Part shown: positions 35,335 through 44,498 of the stretch, in pieces
Layout: every line of letters begins with the position of its first letter
How positions within the stretch are numbered: position 1 is the first letter of the stretch
Source of the DNA: CAWIVJ01 sp963839525
GTDB taxonomy: Bacteria; Cyanobacteriota; Vampirovibrionia; Gastranaerophilales; Gastranaerophilaceae
Length of the DNA stretch: 64,000 nucleotides
Direction of reading: 5' to 3'
NCBI GenBank assembly: GCA_963839525.1
Contig: CAWIVJ010000005.1
Location: 666,891 to 730,890 of the forward strand
Position numbers and translations under genes: made by a program
Notes under the pieces: generated by a model
What the model was told of the DNA's origin: nothing
The model's database searches: none
The model's input: the letters and a program-made list of their open reading frames with translations, nothing else

Positions 35335-36108
35335 TTAATTTTTGCCAACCACTCCTGCAACAGGTGAAGATGCACTGGCTATTTCTTTAATCGGGATTCT
35401 GCCTGCTTCATAAGCTGCATGACCTGCTTCTATTGCAAGTTTAAATCCTAATGCCATTTTTTCAGGATTTTTAGCTAAAGCAATGGCTGTGTTTAATAAG
35501 CATGCATCAGCTCCATTTTCCATTGCAATAGCAGCATCGGACGGGGTTCCTAAACCCGCATCCACAATTACAGGTACATTGGCATTTTCTATAATAACTT
35601 TAATATTATCAAGATTTCTTACTCCTTGTCCTGAGCCTATAGGCGATGCTAAAGGCATAACTGTTGCGCATCCGATTTCTTCAAGGCGTTTTGCCAAAAT
35701 AGGATCAGCATTTATGTATGGTAAAACAGTAAAACCTTCTTCAACAAGGACTTTGGCTGCCTCAAAAGTAGCAATCGGATCAGGTAATAAATATTTAGAA
35801 TCAGGAATAACTTCAAGTTTAATCCAGTTATTAACCCCCATAGCACGGCTTAAATGGGCAATTCTGATAGCTTCTTCTGCGGTTGCACATCCTGCTGTGT
35901 TTGGTAAAAGCCAATATTTTTTTAAATCGACATGATCCATTAATCCTACATGTCCTGGAGCCCCAATATCTACACGTCTTATAGCTACTGTAATAATTTC
36001 TGCCCCGCTTGCAGCATGAGCTTTTTTCATAGTTTCAAAGTCAGGGTATTTGCCGGTTCCAATCATAAATCTTGAAGAAAATTCTTTATCAGCAATCTTT
36101 AATGTCAT
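35335..36108 (-). CDS. thiG: thiazole synthase
   Basis: Forms the thiazole phosphate moiety of thiamine from 1-deoxy-xylulose 5-phosphate, dehydroglycine and ThiS thiocarboxylate. The 257-aa length is normal. TIM barrel with FMIGTGKYPDFETMKKA, ITVAIRRVDI, LLPNTAGCATAEEAIRIA, IKLEVIPDSKYLLPDP (catalytic Lys) and VDAGLGTPSDAAIAMENGAD. Its neighbours are not thiamine genes and no TPP riboswitch was seen upstream. The split transketolase in this window needs TPP as cofactor. Confidence 0.95.
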   Translation of the reverse strand: MTLKIADKEFSSRFMIGTGKYPDFETMKKAHAASGAEIITVAIRRVDIGAPGHVGLMDHVDLKKYWLLPNTAGCATAEEAIRIAHLSRAMGVNNWIKLEVIPDSKYLLPDPIATFEAAKVLVEEGFTVLPYINADPILAKRLEEIGCATVMPLASPIGSGQGVRNLDNIKVIIENANVPVIVDAGLGTPSDAAIAMENGADACLLNTAIALAKNPEKMALGFKLAIEAGHAAYEAGRIPIKEIASASSPVAGVVGKN

Positions 36109-36209
36109 AATAAATCCTCCTTAGTTTTCTTAAATAATTATAACTCTAAAGAAAAATTTTAAAAACTATTCTAATAAAATTTTTTATGATACAATTAAAA
36201 TAATGATTT

Positions 36210-36301
36210 GGAGAAGTGGCCGAGTGGCTGAAGGCGGCACCCTGCTAAGGTGTTAGGTGGAGTAATCTGCCTCCCGGGTTCGAATCCCGGCTTCTCCGCC
36301 A
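36210..36301 (+). tRNA. tRNA-Ser (anticodon GCU)
   Basis: Acceptor stem GGAGAAG pairs with CTTCTCC. The D arm, the anticodon loop reading CTGCTAA, the long serine-type variable arm and the T arm (GGGTTCGAATCCC) are all complete. CCA is encoded at 36299-36301. A strong palindrome follows at once. Confidence 0.95.
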
Positions 36302-36337
36302 GTTTTTAATTTAGCCTTTAGGCTAAGATTAAAAACT
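36301..36337 (+). terminator. palindrome directly after tRNA-Ser, probable terminator
   Basis: AGTTTTTAAT-TTAGCCT-TT-AGGCTAA-G-ATTAAAAACT is a long near-perfect inverted repeat abutting the encoded CCA. It would end tRNA transcription or serve as a processing signal. A clean T-run is absent after the right arm. Confidence 0.5.
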
Positions 36338-36374
36338 GCTTGATTTGGGATAAGAACCACAAGGCGGAAGCCTT

Positions 36375-36451
36375 GTCAGGTTTGAGCGCGAACGAGCAGA
36401 GTGCGAAGGTCTTTTGTTTGGAGCAAACAAAGTTTGCGAAAACAAAAACCG
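36375..36451 (+). repeat. dispersed tRNA-linked repeat, copy at tRNA-Ser
   Basis: A 77-bp sequence (GTCAGGTTTGAGCGCGAACG to ACAAAAACCG) that matches, at about 75-80% by eye, the complement of 51631-51708 near tRNA-Leu. Both copies lie just downstream of a tRNA and in the same orientation relative to it. It contains short internal inverted repeats (TTTGGAGCAAACAAA, GTTTGC). Confidence 0.7.
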
Positions 36452-36533
36452 GAGAGAAAATCACAATATGTATTTTAATTAAAACAAAACATAATTAAAA
36501 CCATTTTCAATTTATAAGCTGGAGTATTAAATA

Positions 36534-37190
36534 ATGAATTTCATAAATAATCCTTGGTTTATTGGTGTTGTAGGAGGAATTTTTAGTGGGCTTATAGTTT
36601 TCTTTATAACTAAATATTTACTTTCTGCACGAGATAAAAGAGAATATTTACAAAAAGTTAATATGGCTAATAAAGAAATAATTAGTAATATTAGATCATC
36701 TATAGCAGAAAAGATAATTCCACCAGTAGAAATTATTTTATCTGTAATAAATTCTATTTCACATAAATATGAAATCCATAGAAAAGACCTTTATAGTATA
36801 AGAAATTTAGTAAATGATCTGATTGCGGAGGTTATGAGTAATTCTTTTCTTTCTTCTGAAGATAAAGATAATTTTTGCAAACTCATACTCGAAATCAATG
36901 TTGAATATGAAAAATTAAAAGAAATTAAAGATACTACTTATAAATTAAGAGAAACTTTAACACAATCATCAATTTCATTCGAGTTAATATTTAGTATTAT
37001 CTTATCTACAATCGTGGCAATTCTTGTTGCAACACTTTTTGTACATACTGATCAACTTAATAAAATTATTCTTTATATTTTAATTTTACCGACCATTGGG
37101 TTATTTTTATTAAATATCATAGATAAAAAACTAAATACATTTTATAAGGTAGAAAATAAAAAACAAAACTGTAAAGAAAAAAATAAATAG
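36534..37190 (+). CDS. hypothetical inner-membrane protein
   Basis: A 218-aa protein with one membrane helix at the N-terminus (WFIGVVGGIFSGLIVFFITK), a charged cytoplasmic middle of ~120 residues that is helical, and two C-terminal membrane helices (ELIFSIILSTIVAILVATLF and IILYILILPTIGLFLLNI), ending in a Lys-rich tail. The short NPWFIG..GGIFSG opening is common in small accessory membrane proteins of unknown role that lie in genomic islands. It stands alone between tRNA-Ser and a terminator, consistent with acquired DNA. No function is assigned. Confidence 0.65.
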   Translation: MNFINNPWFIGVVGGIFSGLIVFFITKYLLSARDKREYLQKVNMANKEIISNIRSSIAEKIIPPVEIILSVINSISHKYEIHRKDLYSIRNLVNDLIAEVMSNSFLSSEDKDNFCKLILEINVEYEKLKEIKDTTYKLRETLTQSSISFELIFSIILSTIVAILVATLFVHTDQLNKIILYILILPTIGLFLLNIIDKKLNTFYKVENKKQNCKEKNK

Positions 37191-37194
37191 TTTT

Positions 37195-37303
37195 GCGAGG
37201 ATGATTTTAGACTTTGGATTGCTTCATTATCGCTTACAATGACGTCATATATGTAATTGCGCTCATTCATGAGATACTGAAACAAGTTCAGCATGACGTA
37301 TTT
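37195..37303. repeat. REP-like intergenic repeat patch
   Basis: Short recurring motifs: GCGAGGATGA at the start, TCGCTTACAATGACG near 37230-37244, and CTGAAACAAGTTCAG, an imperfect palindrome. The first resembles the inverted repeat at 26259 and the second a segment near 51910 (TCGCAAGC...CACAATGAC). The pattern suggests mobile intergenic repeats. Confidence 0.35.
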
Positions 37304-37340
37304 AGAAACTTTTGCTGTCAAAACTACAATACCCGATTTT

Positions 37341-37372
37341 AAGTCCACCGTTCAGAGACAGGTGGACTTTTT
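37341..37372 (+). terminator. rho-independent terminator
   Basis: AAGTCCACC, an 11-nt loop, then GGTGGACTT followed by T residues. A perfect 9-bp stem with U-tract on the plus strand, 150 bp after the membrane protein gene. Confidence 0.75.
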
Positions 37373-37477
37373 AAAGGCAAAAAGTCGGCGAACAGCTCAA
37401 TTTCCCCAAAAATTCTCTGTTTGCTTTTTTCGAAGTGTAGTTTCTGCATTTAAATATTTTATGTCTGCTCTTCATTA

Positions 37478-38692
37478 TTAATTTTCTTCCTGCATTTTAA
37501 TACTCTCGCCCAGAAGCGAGAAACTCCCATTAGAAACAACATCTTCACCTTGTTTTAATCCTGATGTAACTTCGGTGTATTTATAATTGCTTTGACCAAG
37601 TTCGACTTTTCGTTCTTCATAAGTATGGGGTGCTGTTTTAACATAAGCAAAAGTATAATCGCCGTATTTTTGCAACGCAGAATTGGGTACAGCCAAAGCG
37701 TTAATTTTTCCGATATTTACAATCATTTCACAATATGTATTAGGCTTTATCATAAAATTTCTGTTCGGGATATCTGCTATAACTTCAAGGGTTCTTTTAT
37801 CAGTATCCAAAACCGAGGCAACATAAGATAATTTACCTTTAACAGGTTTATCATGCCCGTTTTCGAATACTCCGACTGCATCCTGCCCGACTTTTAAATA
37901 AGGAACATCTTTTTCAAAGGCATATCCTACAAGCCAGATAGTAGATAAATCAGCCAGATTGAATAATTCTTTATTTAATTCGACTATTTCGCCCGCATTT
38001 ACTTTTCTTACTAAAATTACGCCATGCTTGTGCGAGCAAAGAGTAATGAAAGGGTAAATTCTTTTTGTAGCTATGACTTTTTTTATGGTTTTTTCATTTC
38101 CGCCGTAAAGAGCAACTCTTTGGGCATAAACCTTTATTAGGGCATTTTTTTTGATTTTTAAAGAATCTAGATTTGCTTTATCTTTTAGCATTTGAGCTCG
38201 TGCAATTTCGTACTCCGCACGTGACGAAATCCCTTCATGATATAAAATGTTTTCTCTTTTATAAGTTTGGGTTGAAAGATTATATTGAGCTGTCATCTGA
38301 TTAATGCTGGAAACAACATTAATATATTCATTCAAAAAATCCAGTTGAATCTGACCTATTATATCTGATTTAATTTCAATTAAAGGCTGTCCGACTTTGA
38401 CTATATCGCCAATTTCAACAAAAATTTTTGTTGCTATGCCACTGGCAGGAGCATAAATTCTGTCCAAAAACTTGTTTATCGGCTTAAATTGAGCTGGAAT
38501 GGTTATCTGTATCGGAATAACTCTGTTTTCCAAAATTTCCGTTTGAATTTTTGCATTTTGTTCCTGTTTTTCATTTAAAACGATTTGTTTGTATTCGGGG
38601 GTTTGCAGCATTTTCTTTTTGTGAAAATTGCACCCTGAAAAAGCTACAGATATAACTAAAATAAGCAATATATTTAATAATTTATAATACAT
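37478..38692 (-). CDS. RND efflux periplasmic adaptor (CusB/CzcB-like lipoprotein)
   Basis: Membrane-fusion protein linking the RND pump to the outer-membrane channel, 404 aa. It has a lipoprotein signal with the lipobox SVAFSGC (Cys21). The lipoyl-like and hairpin parts follow (IYAPASGIATKIFVEIGDIV, KVGQPLIEIKSDIIG, then a helical hairpin). A beta-barrel and membrane-proximal domain are at the C-terminus (LAVPNSALQKYGDYTFAYVK, VTSGLKQGEDVVSNGSF). It lacks the Met/His metal tail of CusB. Its start overlaps the pump gene by 11 bp. Together with the next two genes it forms an operon in the order channel-pump-adaptor. Confidence 0.9.
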   Translation of the reverse strand: MYYKLLNILLILVISVAFSGCNFHKKKMLQTPEYKQIVLNEKQEQNAKIQTEILENRVIPIQITIPAQFKPINKFLDRIYAPASGIATKIFVEIGDIVKVGQPLIEIKSDIIGQIQLDFLNEYINVVSSINQMTAQYNLSTQTYKRENILYHEGISSRAEYEIARAQMLKDKANLDSLKIKKNALIKVYAQRVALYGGNEKTIKKVIATKRIYPFITLCSHKHGVILVRKVNAGEIVELNKELFNLADLSTIWLVGYAFEKDVPYLKVGQDAVGVFENGHDKPVKGKLSYVASVLDTDKRTLEVIADIPNRNFMIKPNTYCEMIVNIGKINALAVPNSALQKYGDYTFAYVKTAPHTYEERKVELGQSNYKYTEVTSGLKQGEDVVSNGSFSLLGESIKMQEEN

Positions 38693-41600
38693 TAGCCTTT
38701 TCCTTCCGTTTTAAAATTTTATCGTATTTTAATATTTTGAACAGTAATGGTATTAAGAATATTCTAAATGCAGTGCCAAAAGCAATTCCCCCAATGATGG
38801 TAATTGCAAAAGGTTTTTGGCTTTGAGCTCCAATCCCGTTAGACATAGCAGCGGGAAGAAGCCCCAAAATAACTATGCTGGCGGTTATCAGAACAGGTCT
38901 TAATTTTTGTACCGAACCTCTTATTAAAGAACTTGTTTTATTTCCGTAAATTCTACTGTGTTTAATTAAAGATGAAAGGATAATGGCCCCGTTTTGAATT
39001 GATACACCTATTGCCGCGATAAAACCTACTCCTGCAGAGATTGAAAAATAAGTTCGTGTTAAAAATAATGAAAAAATGCAACCGGCAAAAGCAACAATAA
39101 TCGATGACATTGCAATCATCACATATTCCCAATCCTTGTATTGGACAAACAAAACAAATGCAACTATAAGTAATGTTAAAGGCAGAATTATTGCAAGTTT
39201 GGCGTTTGCCCTTCTCTGGCTTTCGGATTGTCCTAGCCATTTAAGGGTATAGTTTTCAGGCAAATCCAATTTCCCATTAAGCAATTTTTTCGCTTCTTTT
39301 ACGCTAGAGCCCAAATCCCGTCCCCTGATGTTAAATCTTACAACCGCAACCCTTGAATTTTCGCTTCTTGGAATAATCATTGCACCGTCGGTTTGAACAA
39401 CTTCGGTAACATTTTCAAGCGGAACAGGAACTCCCGCAGGCGTTTTTATAATTACATCTTCTATTTTTACCGCATTATCTCTTTCTTTAGGCTCCAGTCT
39501 TAAAAATACATTGAACCTTTTTTCTCCTTCAATAACCTGTGTTGCCGCTTTACCTCCTATGGCAATTTCAATAACTTTTTGTATATCATCACTTTTAAGC
39601 CCGTATTTGCCGGCTTTTACTCTGTCAATTCTTATTTGATATTGAGGCTGGCCTATAATTTGGTCACAAGTTAAATCGACTATGCCTCTGACATGTTTCA
39701 ACAATGTCATACTTTTATCCAGAAGTTTTTGAAGTTTGTAAAGATCGGTCCCGTATATTTTCAAAACAACCTGACCTTTTGACCCTGCAATTGCTTCTTC
39801 GACATTATCTTGAATATATTGAGTAAAATACGTGGTAATTCCGGGAATTTCAGATAGTTTTTGAGCCATATCTTCAATTAACTTTTCTTTATTTTTGTGA
39901 AATTTATGACGCCAATGTTTTGCGAGTTTTAAATCAACCATATTTTCAATATTGCTCAGCAGATTTGCATCAGTTCCATCATCTGTTGAACCGATTTGAG
40001 ATACAACATTTTTTACTTCAGGATATTCAAGAAGAGCTTCTCTTACCTGCTTTGCTATAAAAACCGAATGTTCTATCGTGGTGCTTCTGGGCAAAATTGT
40101 TACACGCAGCCAAATATTTCCCTCGTCTAAATTAGGCAAAAATTCTGAGCCCATATTTATAAATAAAATTAAACTTAATATAAATACGCCAAGAACTGAA
40201 ATAAGAAATTTTTTAGAATTATCAAGGATTTTTGCCAAATTAATTTCATACCATTTTTTAACTTTATTAAATACTTTGTTTTTCTTTTCCACAATTTTTT
40301 TATCAGGCATCCAAAAGGAAGTTAATCCGGTTAATAGAAATAATGAAGAAAAAACTGCTCCGACAAGCGAAAATCCCATTGTGAAAGCCAAAGGATGGAA
40401 CAATTTTCCCGCAACACCGTTGAATGCTAAAAGTGGTAAAAAACAACACAATATTATAAAAGTTGAAAAAGCAATAACTCCTGCTACTTCCAATGTTGCT
40501 TTATAAACAATGGCATCCTTTTTCTTAGGGGTTAATTCTTTTTTATATTCAACCATACACCTGAAAATGTTTTCCGTAAGTATTATTGAACAATCAGCAA
40601 TTATTCCAAAATCAATCGCGCCTAAACTTAATAAATTGGCAGAAATGTTAAATATATTGAACATAATAAAAGCAAAACAAATTGAAAGAGGAATAACCAG
40701 CGAAGAAATTAATGTAATGCGATAATTTCGTACAAAGGCATAAATGATTATTACAACGAAGAATATCCCGCATGCAATATTATGCCCTATTGTATGAAGT
40801 GTATGTTTAATTAAGTTATCTCTTTTGTAGAGATCTTTTATATGAATTCCCTTAGGAAGAGAAGATTGGATTCCCGGAATATGTTGTTTAAGATGTTTTA
40901 TAGTTTTGCCGGGGTTTTCGCCTTTTCTCATTAAAATAATGCCTTCAATAGCATCATCTTCATGATTTATACCTACCTGCCCCATTTTAACGGCGGGTTC
41001 AATCGTTATTGTCGCAATATCTTTTACTCTTACGGGAATGCCGTTTTGAGAATTTATTACAGTATTTGCAATACTGTTTATATCCGTGTAAAGCCCTATT
41101 CCTCGAACGATAAAAGCCTGATTGTTTACGCCAATATAATGCCCGCCGGCTGTTGAATTAGAAGCCGCTATTGCGTCATAAACCTCTCTGACATCCATGT
41201 CATAAAATCTGAGTTTTTTCTGATTTATTGTAACTCGGTAAGTTTTAACCGGTCCGCCGAAACTTGATACACCTATAATTCCGGGTACCTGTTTAAAAAG
41301 TTTTTCCAACTGCCAGTCTTCAATGGCTTTTAAGGTCATCGGAGTATAATAATCAGACTTTAGCGTATATCTGTAAATTTCGCCTATCGGAGATGTATCG
41401 GGACCCAGTTCCGGCTTAACATCATGAGGAATATTCGCCTTATAAATTCTTTCCAAAACCAATTGCCTTATCAGCGGTGAAGTTATTCCCCGAATATCAT
41501 CGAACATAACATGAATCACGGTAAGCCCAAAAATTGTTGTCGAATAAAGTTTTTGTAAATGAGGAATTCCGTTTATTTCTTTTTCTAAAGGGATTGTCAC

Positions 41601-41801
41601 CAAACGTTCGACATCTTCAGCCCCCTTTCCGGGCATTTTAACCACAACATGCACCAGAGGATTTGCAAAATCAGGATAAGCTTCTATGTCAAGATTATTA
41701 AAGCAATAAATTCCCATTACCAAGAATGTTATAATCAAGCTTATTGACAGATATTTTTTGCATATAAAATACTTTATTAATTTTTTAAGAAATTTATCCA
41801 T
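38682..41801 (-). CDS. heavy-metal-type RND efflux pump (CusA/CzcA family)
   Basis: Proton-driven inner-membrane transporter, 1039 aa, 12 membrane helices with two large periplasmic loops. The opening matches the HME family (LDIEAYPDFANPLVHVVVKM, KMPGKGAEDVERLVTIPLEK). TM4 reads LGAIDFGIIADCSIILTEN, with the two Asp residues used for proton relay, as in CzcA/CusA-type pumps and unlike drug pumps. The C-terminal half repeats this plan (GFIAAIGVSIQNGAIILSSL, RGSVQKLRPVLITASIV). Metal or other cation export is inferred from the family. The substrate is not readable. Confidence 0.93.
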   Translation of the reverse strand: MDKFLKKLIKYFICKKYLSISLIITFLVMGIYCFNNLDIEAYPDFANPLVHVVVKMPGKGAEDVERLVTIPLEKEINGIPHLQKLYSTTIFGLTVIHVMFDDIRGITSPLIRQLVLERIYKANIPHDVKPELGPDTSPIGEIYRYTLKSDYYTPMTLKAIEDWQLEKLFKQVPGIIGVSSFGGPVKTYRVTINQKKLRFYDMDVREVYDAIAASNSTAGGHYIGVNNQAFIVRGIGLYTDINSIANTVINSQNGIPVRVKDIATITIEPAVKMGQVGINHEDDAIEGIILMRKGENPGKTIKHLKQHIPGIQSSLPKGIHIKDLYKRDNLIKHTLHTIGHNIACGIFFVVIIIYAFVRNYRITLISSLVIPLSICFAFIMFNIFNISANLLSLGAIDFGIIADCSIILTENIFRCMVEYKKELTPKKKDAIVYKATLEVAGVIAFSTFIILCCFLPLLAFNGVAGKLFHPLAFTMGFSLVGAVFSSLFLLTGLTSFWMPDKKIVEKKNKVFNKVKKWYEINLAKILDNSKKFLISVLGVFILSLILFINMGSEFLPNLDEGNIWLRVTILPRSTTIEHSVFIAKQVREALLEYPEVKNVVSQIGSTDDGTDANLLSNIENMVDLKLAKHWRHKFHKNKEKLIEDMAQKLSEIPGITTYFTQYIQDNVEEAIAGSKGQVVLKIYGTDLYKLQKLLDKSMTLLKHVRGIVDLTCDQIIGQPQYQIRIDRVKAGKYGLKSDDIQKVIEIAIGGKAATQVIEGEKRFNVFLRLEPKERDNAVKIEDVIIKTPAGVPVPLENVTEVVQTDGAMIIPRSENSRVAVVRFNIRGRDLGSSVKEAKKLLNGKLDLPENYTLKWLGQSESQRRANAKLAIILPLTLLIVAFVLFVQYKDWEYVMIAMSSIIVAFAGCIFSLFLTRTYFSISAGVGFIAAIGVSIQNGAIILSSLIKHSRIYGNKTSSLIRGSVQKLRPVLITASIVILGLLPAAMSNGIGAQSQKPFAITIIGGIAFGTAFRIFLIPLLFKILKYDKILKRKEKANVL

Positions 41802-43275
41802 CCAGTTTTAATCCTTCATCATTGACTTCACGCAATAATTCAACCCAGGAGTTATAGTAATTTGCAAGAGCATTTGTGTATCCCATCATGATATTTCTAT
41901 AAGACTGCTCTATGTAAATAAAATTTACCATGTTTGTTTTTCCGGCTTCATAGCTTTTTTTTGCCATATTTAAAAATTGGTTGGATTCCAAGAGAAGAAC
42001 GTCATTATAATAGTTCAAATTTACCTGTGCAGTGTAAAACGAGTCATAAGCGGAATGTAAATTCAGTAAAGCTTGGTTTATAGTGCTATTATACGCCAAT
42101 TCTTTTTGTTCCAATTGAATTTTTGCGTTTTTAATTTCGGGAGTATATTGATAGAAAAGCGGCAAATTGGTAATATTTCCAAAAATGCATGCACCCTGAG
42201 TTGTTCTGTTTGCCGTTGTAAGAGCATCAGGTACAAACATGTAACCGCCGCCGATTTCAAGATCCGGAATTCTTTTTCTTACGGTAACAACAAGATTTTT
42301 TTGAGCGACATCAACAGCTTGCCTTGCATTTTTTATATCAAGCCTTTTAGACATGGCAATATCTGAAATTACATCAAAAGAAGGAGGGTTTTCTGTCGGT
42401 TTCGGGGTTAATAGATCAACAAATTCTTTTTGTGTGGGTAAAAAATCTTCTTTTGTGTCAAAATCTCTGGAACATAACAACATATTTAACCTGAATCTTG
42501 CAATTAAAACATTTGTTCTGGCAGAATTCAACTGAACCAAAAGTTGATTTAAAGTCATTTTCGCGTGGATGACATCTATTTGAGGAACTATTCCCACTTC
42601 ATATTTTCTCTGAGCAATATTCAGTAAACCCTGCAATAATTGTCTTTGTTCCTCAAGTATTTTAAGAATTGATTTTGCAGCTACCAAATCAACATAAGCT
42701 TGTCTTACATCCAGTCTTAAATTCAGCTCCGCAAGCAACAAATTTCCTTTGATCAATTCCAGATTGGACTGCGCAAGTTTTTTTCTCGCTCCCCGTTTAA
42801 ACAATTCTATAGTTTGCATCAGGGCAAAAAAGTTAGGGTTATCCGTTGCCGCTACCCCTAAGTTATAAAAGACTGTGCCATAAGGGTTTTGAAGCCTGTT
42901 CGCCGCTTTTATGCCATTTGTTGCTACACCAATGTTAAGTCGATTTCCTCTTATATCAAGGTTATGGCATATTGCATAATTAATTGCCTCGGTAAGTGAA
43001 ATTTTTTTATATATTGAAACATCTGTTGAAGCGCTTATTTTAAGGGGTTCGCTCATTTTTTGAATTCTTTCTATCGCAGTTTCAAGAGAATCTCTGGGAG
43101 CGTTAGCTGAAGGAATCTGAATTTTTTCAAGCTTCGGAAAAATTTGAGGTGCTTCTTTTATTTTAATTTGCGACTGTAAATCCTTTTGGGACTGGAGAAG
43201 GGGTTTTACTCCCGTCGCAAAAACCTCATTTAAAAGCATAAAAAATATTACAAATAAGCTCAGGCATTTTTTCAT
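41794..43275 (-). CDS. TolC/CusC-type outer-membrane channel of the RND operon
   Basis: Outer-membrane partner of the pump, 493 aa. It has a Sec signal peptide (MKKCLSLFVIFFMLLNEVFA). The two outer-membrane-efflux repeats begin SLTEAINYAICHNLDIRGN and, later, PPSFDVISDIAMSKRLDIKNA, each followed by long helical hairpins. Its stop overlaps the pump start by 8 bp, so this gene leads the three-gene operon. No metal regulator (MerR or CusR type) is next to it, so control may come from elsewhere. Confidence 0.9.
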   Translation of the reverse strand: MKKCLSLFVIFFMLLNEVFATGVKPLLQSQKDLQSQIKIKEAPQIFPKLEKIQIPSANAPRDSLETAIERIQKMSEPLKISASTDVSIYKKISLTEAINYAICHNLDIRGNRLNIGVATNGIKAANRLQNPYGTVFYNLGVAATDNPNFFALMQTIELFKRGARKKLAQSNLELIKGNLLLAELNLRLDVRQAYVDLVAAKSILKILEEQRQLLQGLLNIAQRKYEVGIVPQIDVIHAKMTLNQLLVQLNSARTNVLIARFRLNMLLCSRDFDTKEDFLPTQKEFVDLLTPKPTENPPSFDVISDIAMSKRLDIKNARQAVDVAQKNLVVTVRKRIPDLEIGGGYMFVPDALTTANRTTQGACIFGNITNLPLFYQYTPEIKNAKIQLEQKELAYNSTINQALLNLHSAYDSFYTAQVNLNYYNDVLLLESNQFLNMAKKSYEAGKTNMVNFIYIEQSYRNIMMGYTNALANYYNSWVELLREVNDEGLKLDG

Positions 43276-43400
43276 TAAATTTCACTATCTTTCAATAGGT
43301 TATGTTCCAAACCAATATTATCACTAAACAAGCAATTATTCTGCGACAACTGGTGCTCCGACTTACCTATTTTTAAATCCGATGGGGTAATTCAAATTTA

Positions 43401-43613
43401 ATGTTTTATTTGAAATTTAATTTCTGGTATTTATTAATTATTTCACTGATATCTTTTTGTGCAACTTGTGTGAAAATTGAAAATTATACTAAAAGTGCTG
43501 TTGACTCAATGAAAGATAAAGATATTGCTAATTCCCTGTTAAATTTACGGGAATTTAGGGATAAATGGCTTACTATACTTACAGAAAAAATAATAAAACT
43601 TGTAAGAGTTTAA
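43401..43613 (+). CDS. possible small membrane or lipoprotein fragment
   Basis: A 70-codon frame with an N-terminal hydrophobic segment (FNFWYLLIISLISFCATCVK) that resembles a lipoprotein or TM signal, then a charged helical tail. The ribosome site is weak and no homologue is recognised. It lies upstream of a frameshifted gene and may be part of the same decayed locus. Confidence 0.25.
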   Translation: MFYLKFNFWYLLIISLISFCATCVKIENYTKSAVDSMKDKDIANSLLNLREFRDKWLTILTEKIIKLVRV

Positions 43614-43731
43614 AATTCCCATTAACAGGGTATTTGTATAGAGACTTTTGCTACCTGATGAATTCGGTATATTTGTAGTGCCATTACTATTTCCAAGGTT
43701 AAAATAATAAGTATTTGTTCAAGGCTCAACC

Positions 43732-44361
43732 ATGAAAGACGAACTTATTAAAAACGTTGTTAATTGCTGGTGCTATATGCATGGTTCCGGTTGGGAGAAA
43801 AACGGTGGGGATGGAGCCTTTCAAGTGCCTTTTCCGGATGTATATGTTTGGGGGGATTTGGTAAAGCTTGAAAACTCTCAGGGAAAACCAAATATAGGTG
43901 CTCTAAACGTTTATAAATATTGGGAAACAAACAAAAAACCCAGTATTATAAAGATTTACAACCACTTTATACTCCGGGAGGCTTTTGGAACACCGCTCGT
44001 TACGGCAGTGATACAACTCCGAATAAAAATCTATGCGGTAATTTAAAAGAACTAAAGGGACTTATGTTCCAAGTTTTAAAATATGCCCAACACGCCAGAA
44101 AAGAAAATAAATTTGGTTGGGAATTTAAAGAATCAGACAACGAATACAAATCTTTACATATTGTTAACGGTGTCATGCATGCTAATTGGAGCGATGATGG
44201 TTTTTGAAATCAAAAAAACGCCTATCCTTCGTCCTTGGGTTCAATATGATGCATCCAACCAGAAGGGAACCTATATACTGATTACCAGACAGGAATAGCT
44301 GTTTTTGCAGATATTTACAACAGGTAATGAAAGCAGGTTTGGTGTTAGGGTCAAATATTAA
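43732..44361 (+). pseudogene. decayed gene with several frameshifts
   Basis: Protein-like sequence continues through changing frames: MKDELIKNVVNCWCYMHGSG and WEKNGGDGAFQVPFPDVYVW, then QYYKDLQPLYTPGGFWNTAR and a helical part to VNGVMHANWSDDGF. Another frame gives IKKTPILRPWVQYDASNQKG, then NLYTDYQTGIAVFADIYNR, then TTGNESRFGVRVKY and stop. At least four frame changes are needed. The parent family is not recognised. Tyr- and Trp-rich composition and the extended strands suggest a secreted or surface protein. It lies between the efflux operon and the glycan operon. Real decay or clustered sequence errors are both possible. Confidence 0.55.
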
Positions 44362-44498
44362 GAATTCATTCATACGCTTAGCGGATCAGATATTTAATGG
44401 ATACTTTGACACTCCGCAAACTTGACATTATCGAATTAATAATACATGTTAACATAGTTATGAGGGCATACATTAATTGAATGTGGGAAGAAGTAAGT

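Noticed and set aside
36109..36209. Possible TPP riboswitch upstream of thiG
   Set aside because: The gap is about 100 bp and lacks the CTGAGA and CGAACCTGAT-type conserved segments.
44422..44455. TTGACA plus palindrome ATGTTAACAT as a defined promoter/operator
   Set aside because: No good -10 at the right spacing. Mentioned only under the GT4 gene.
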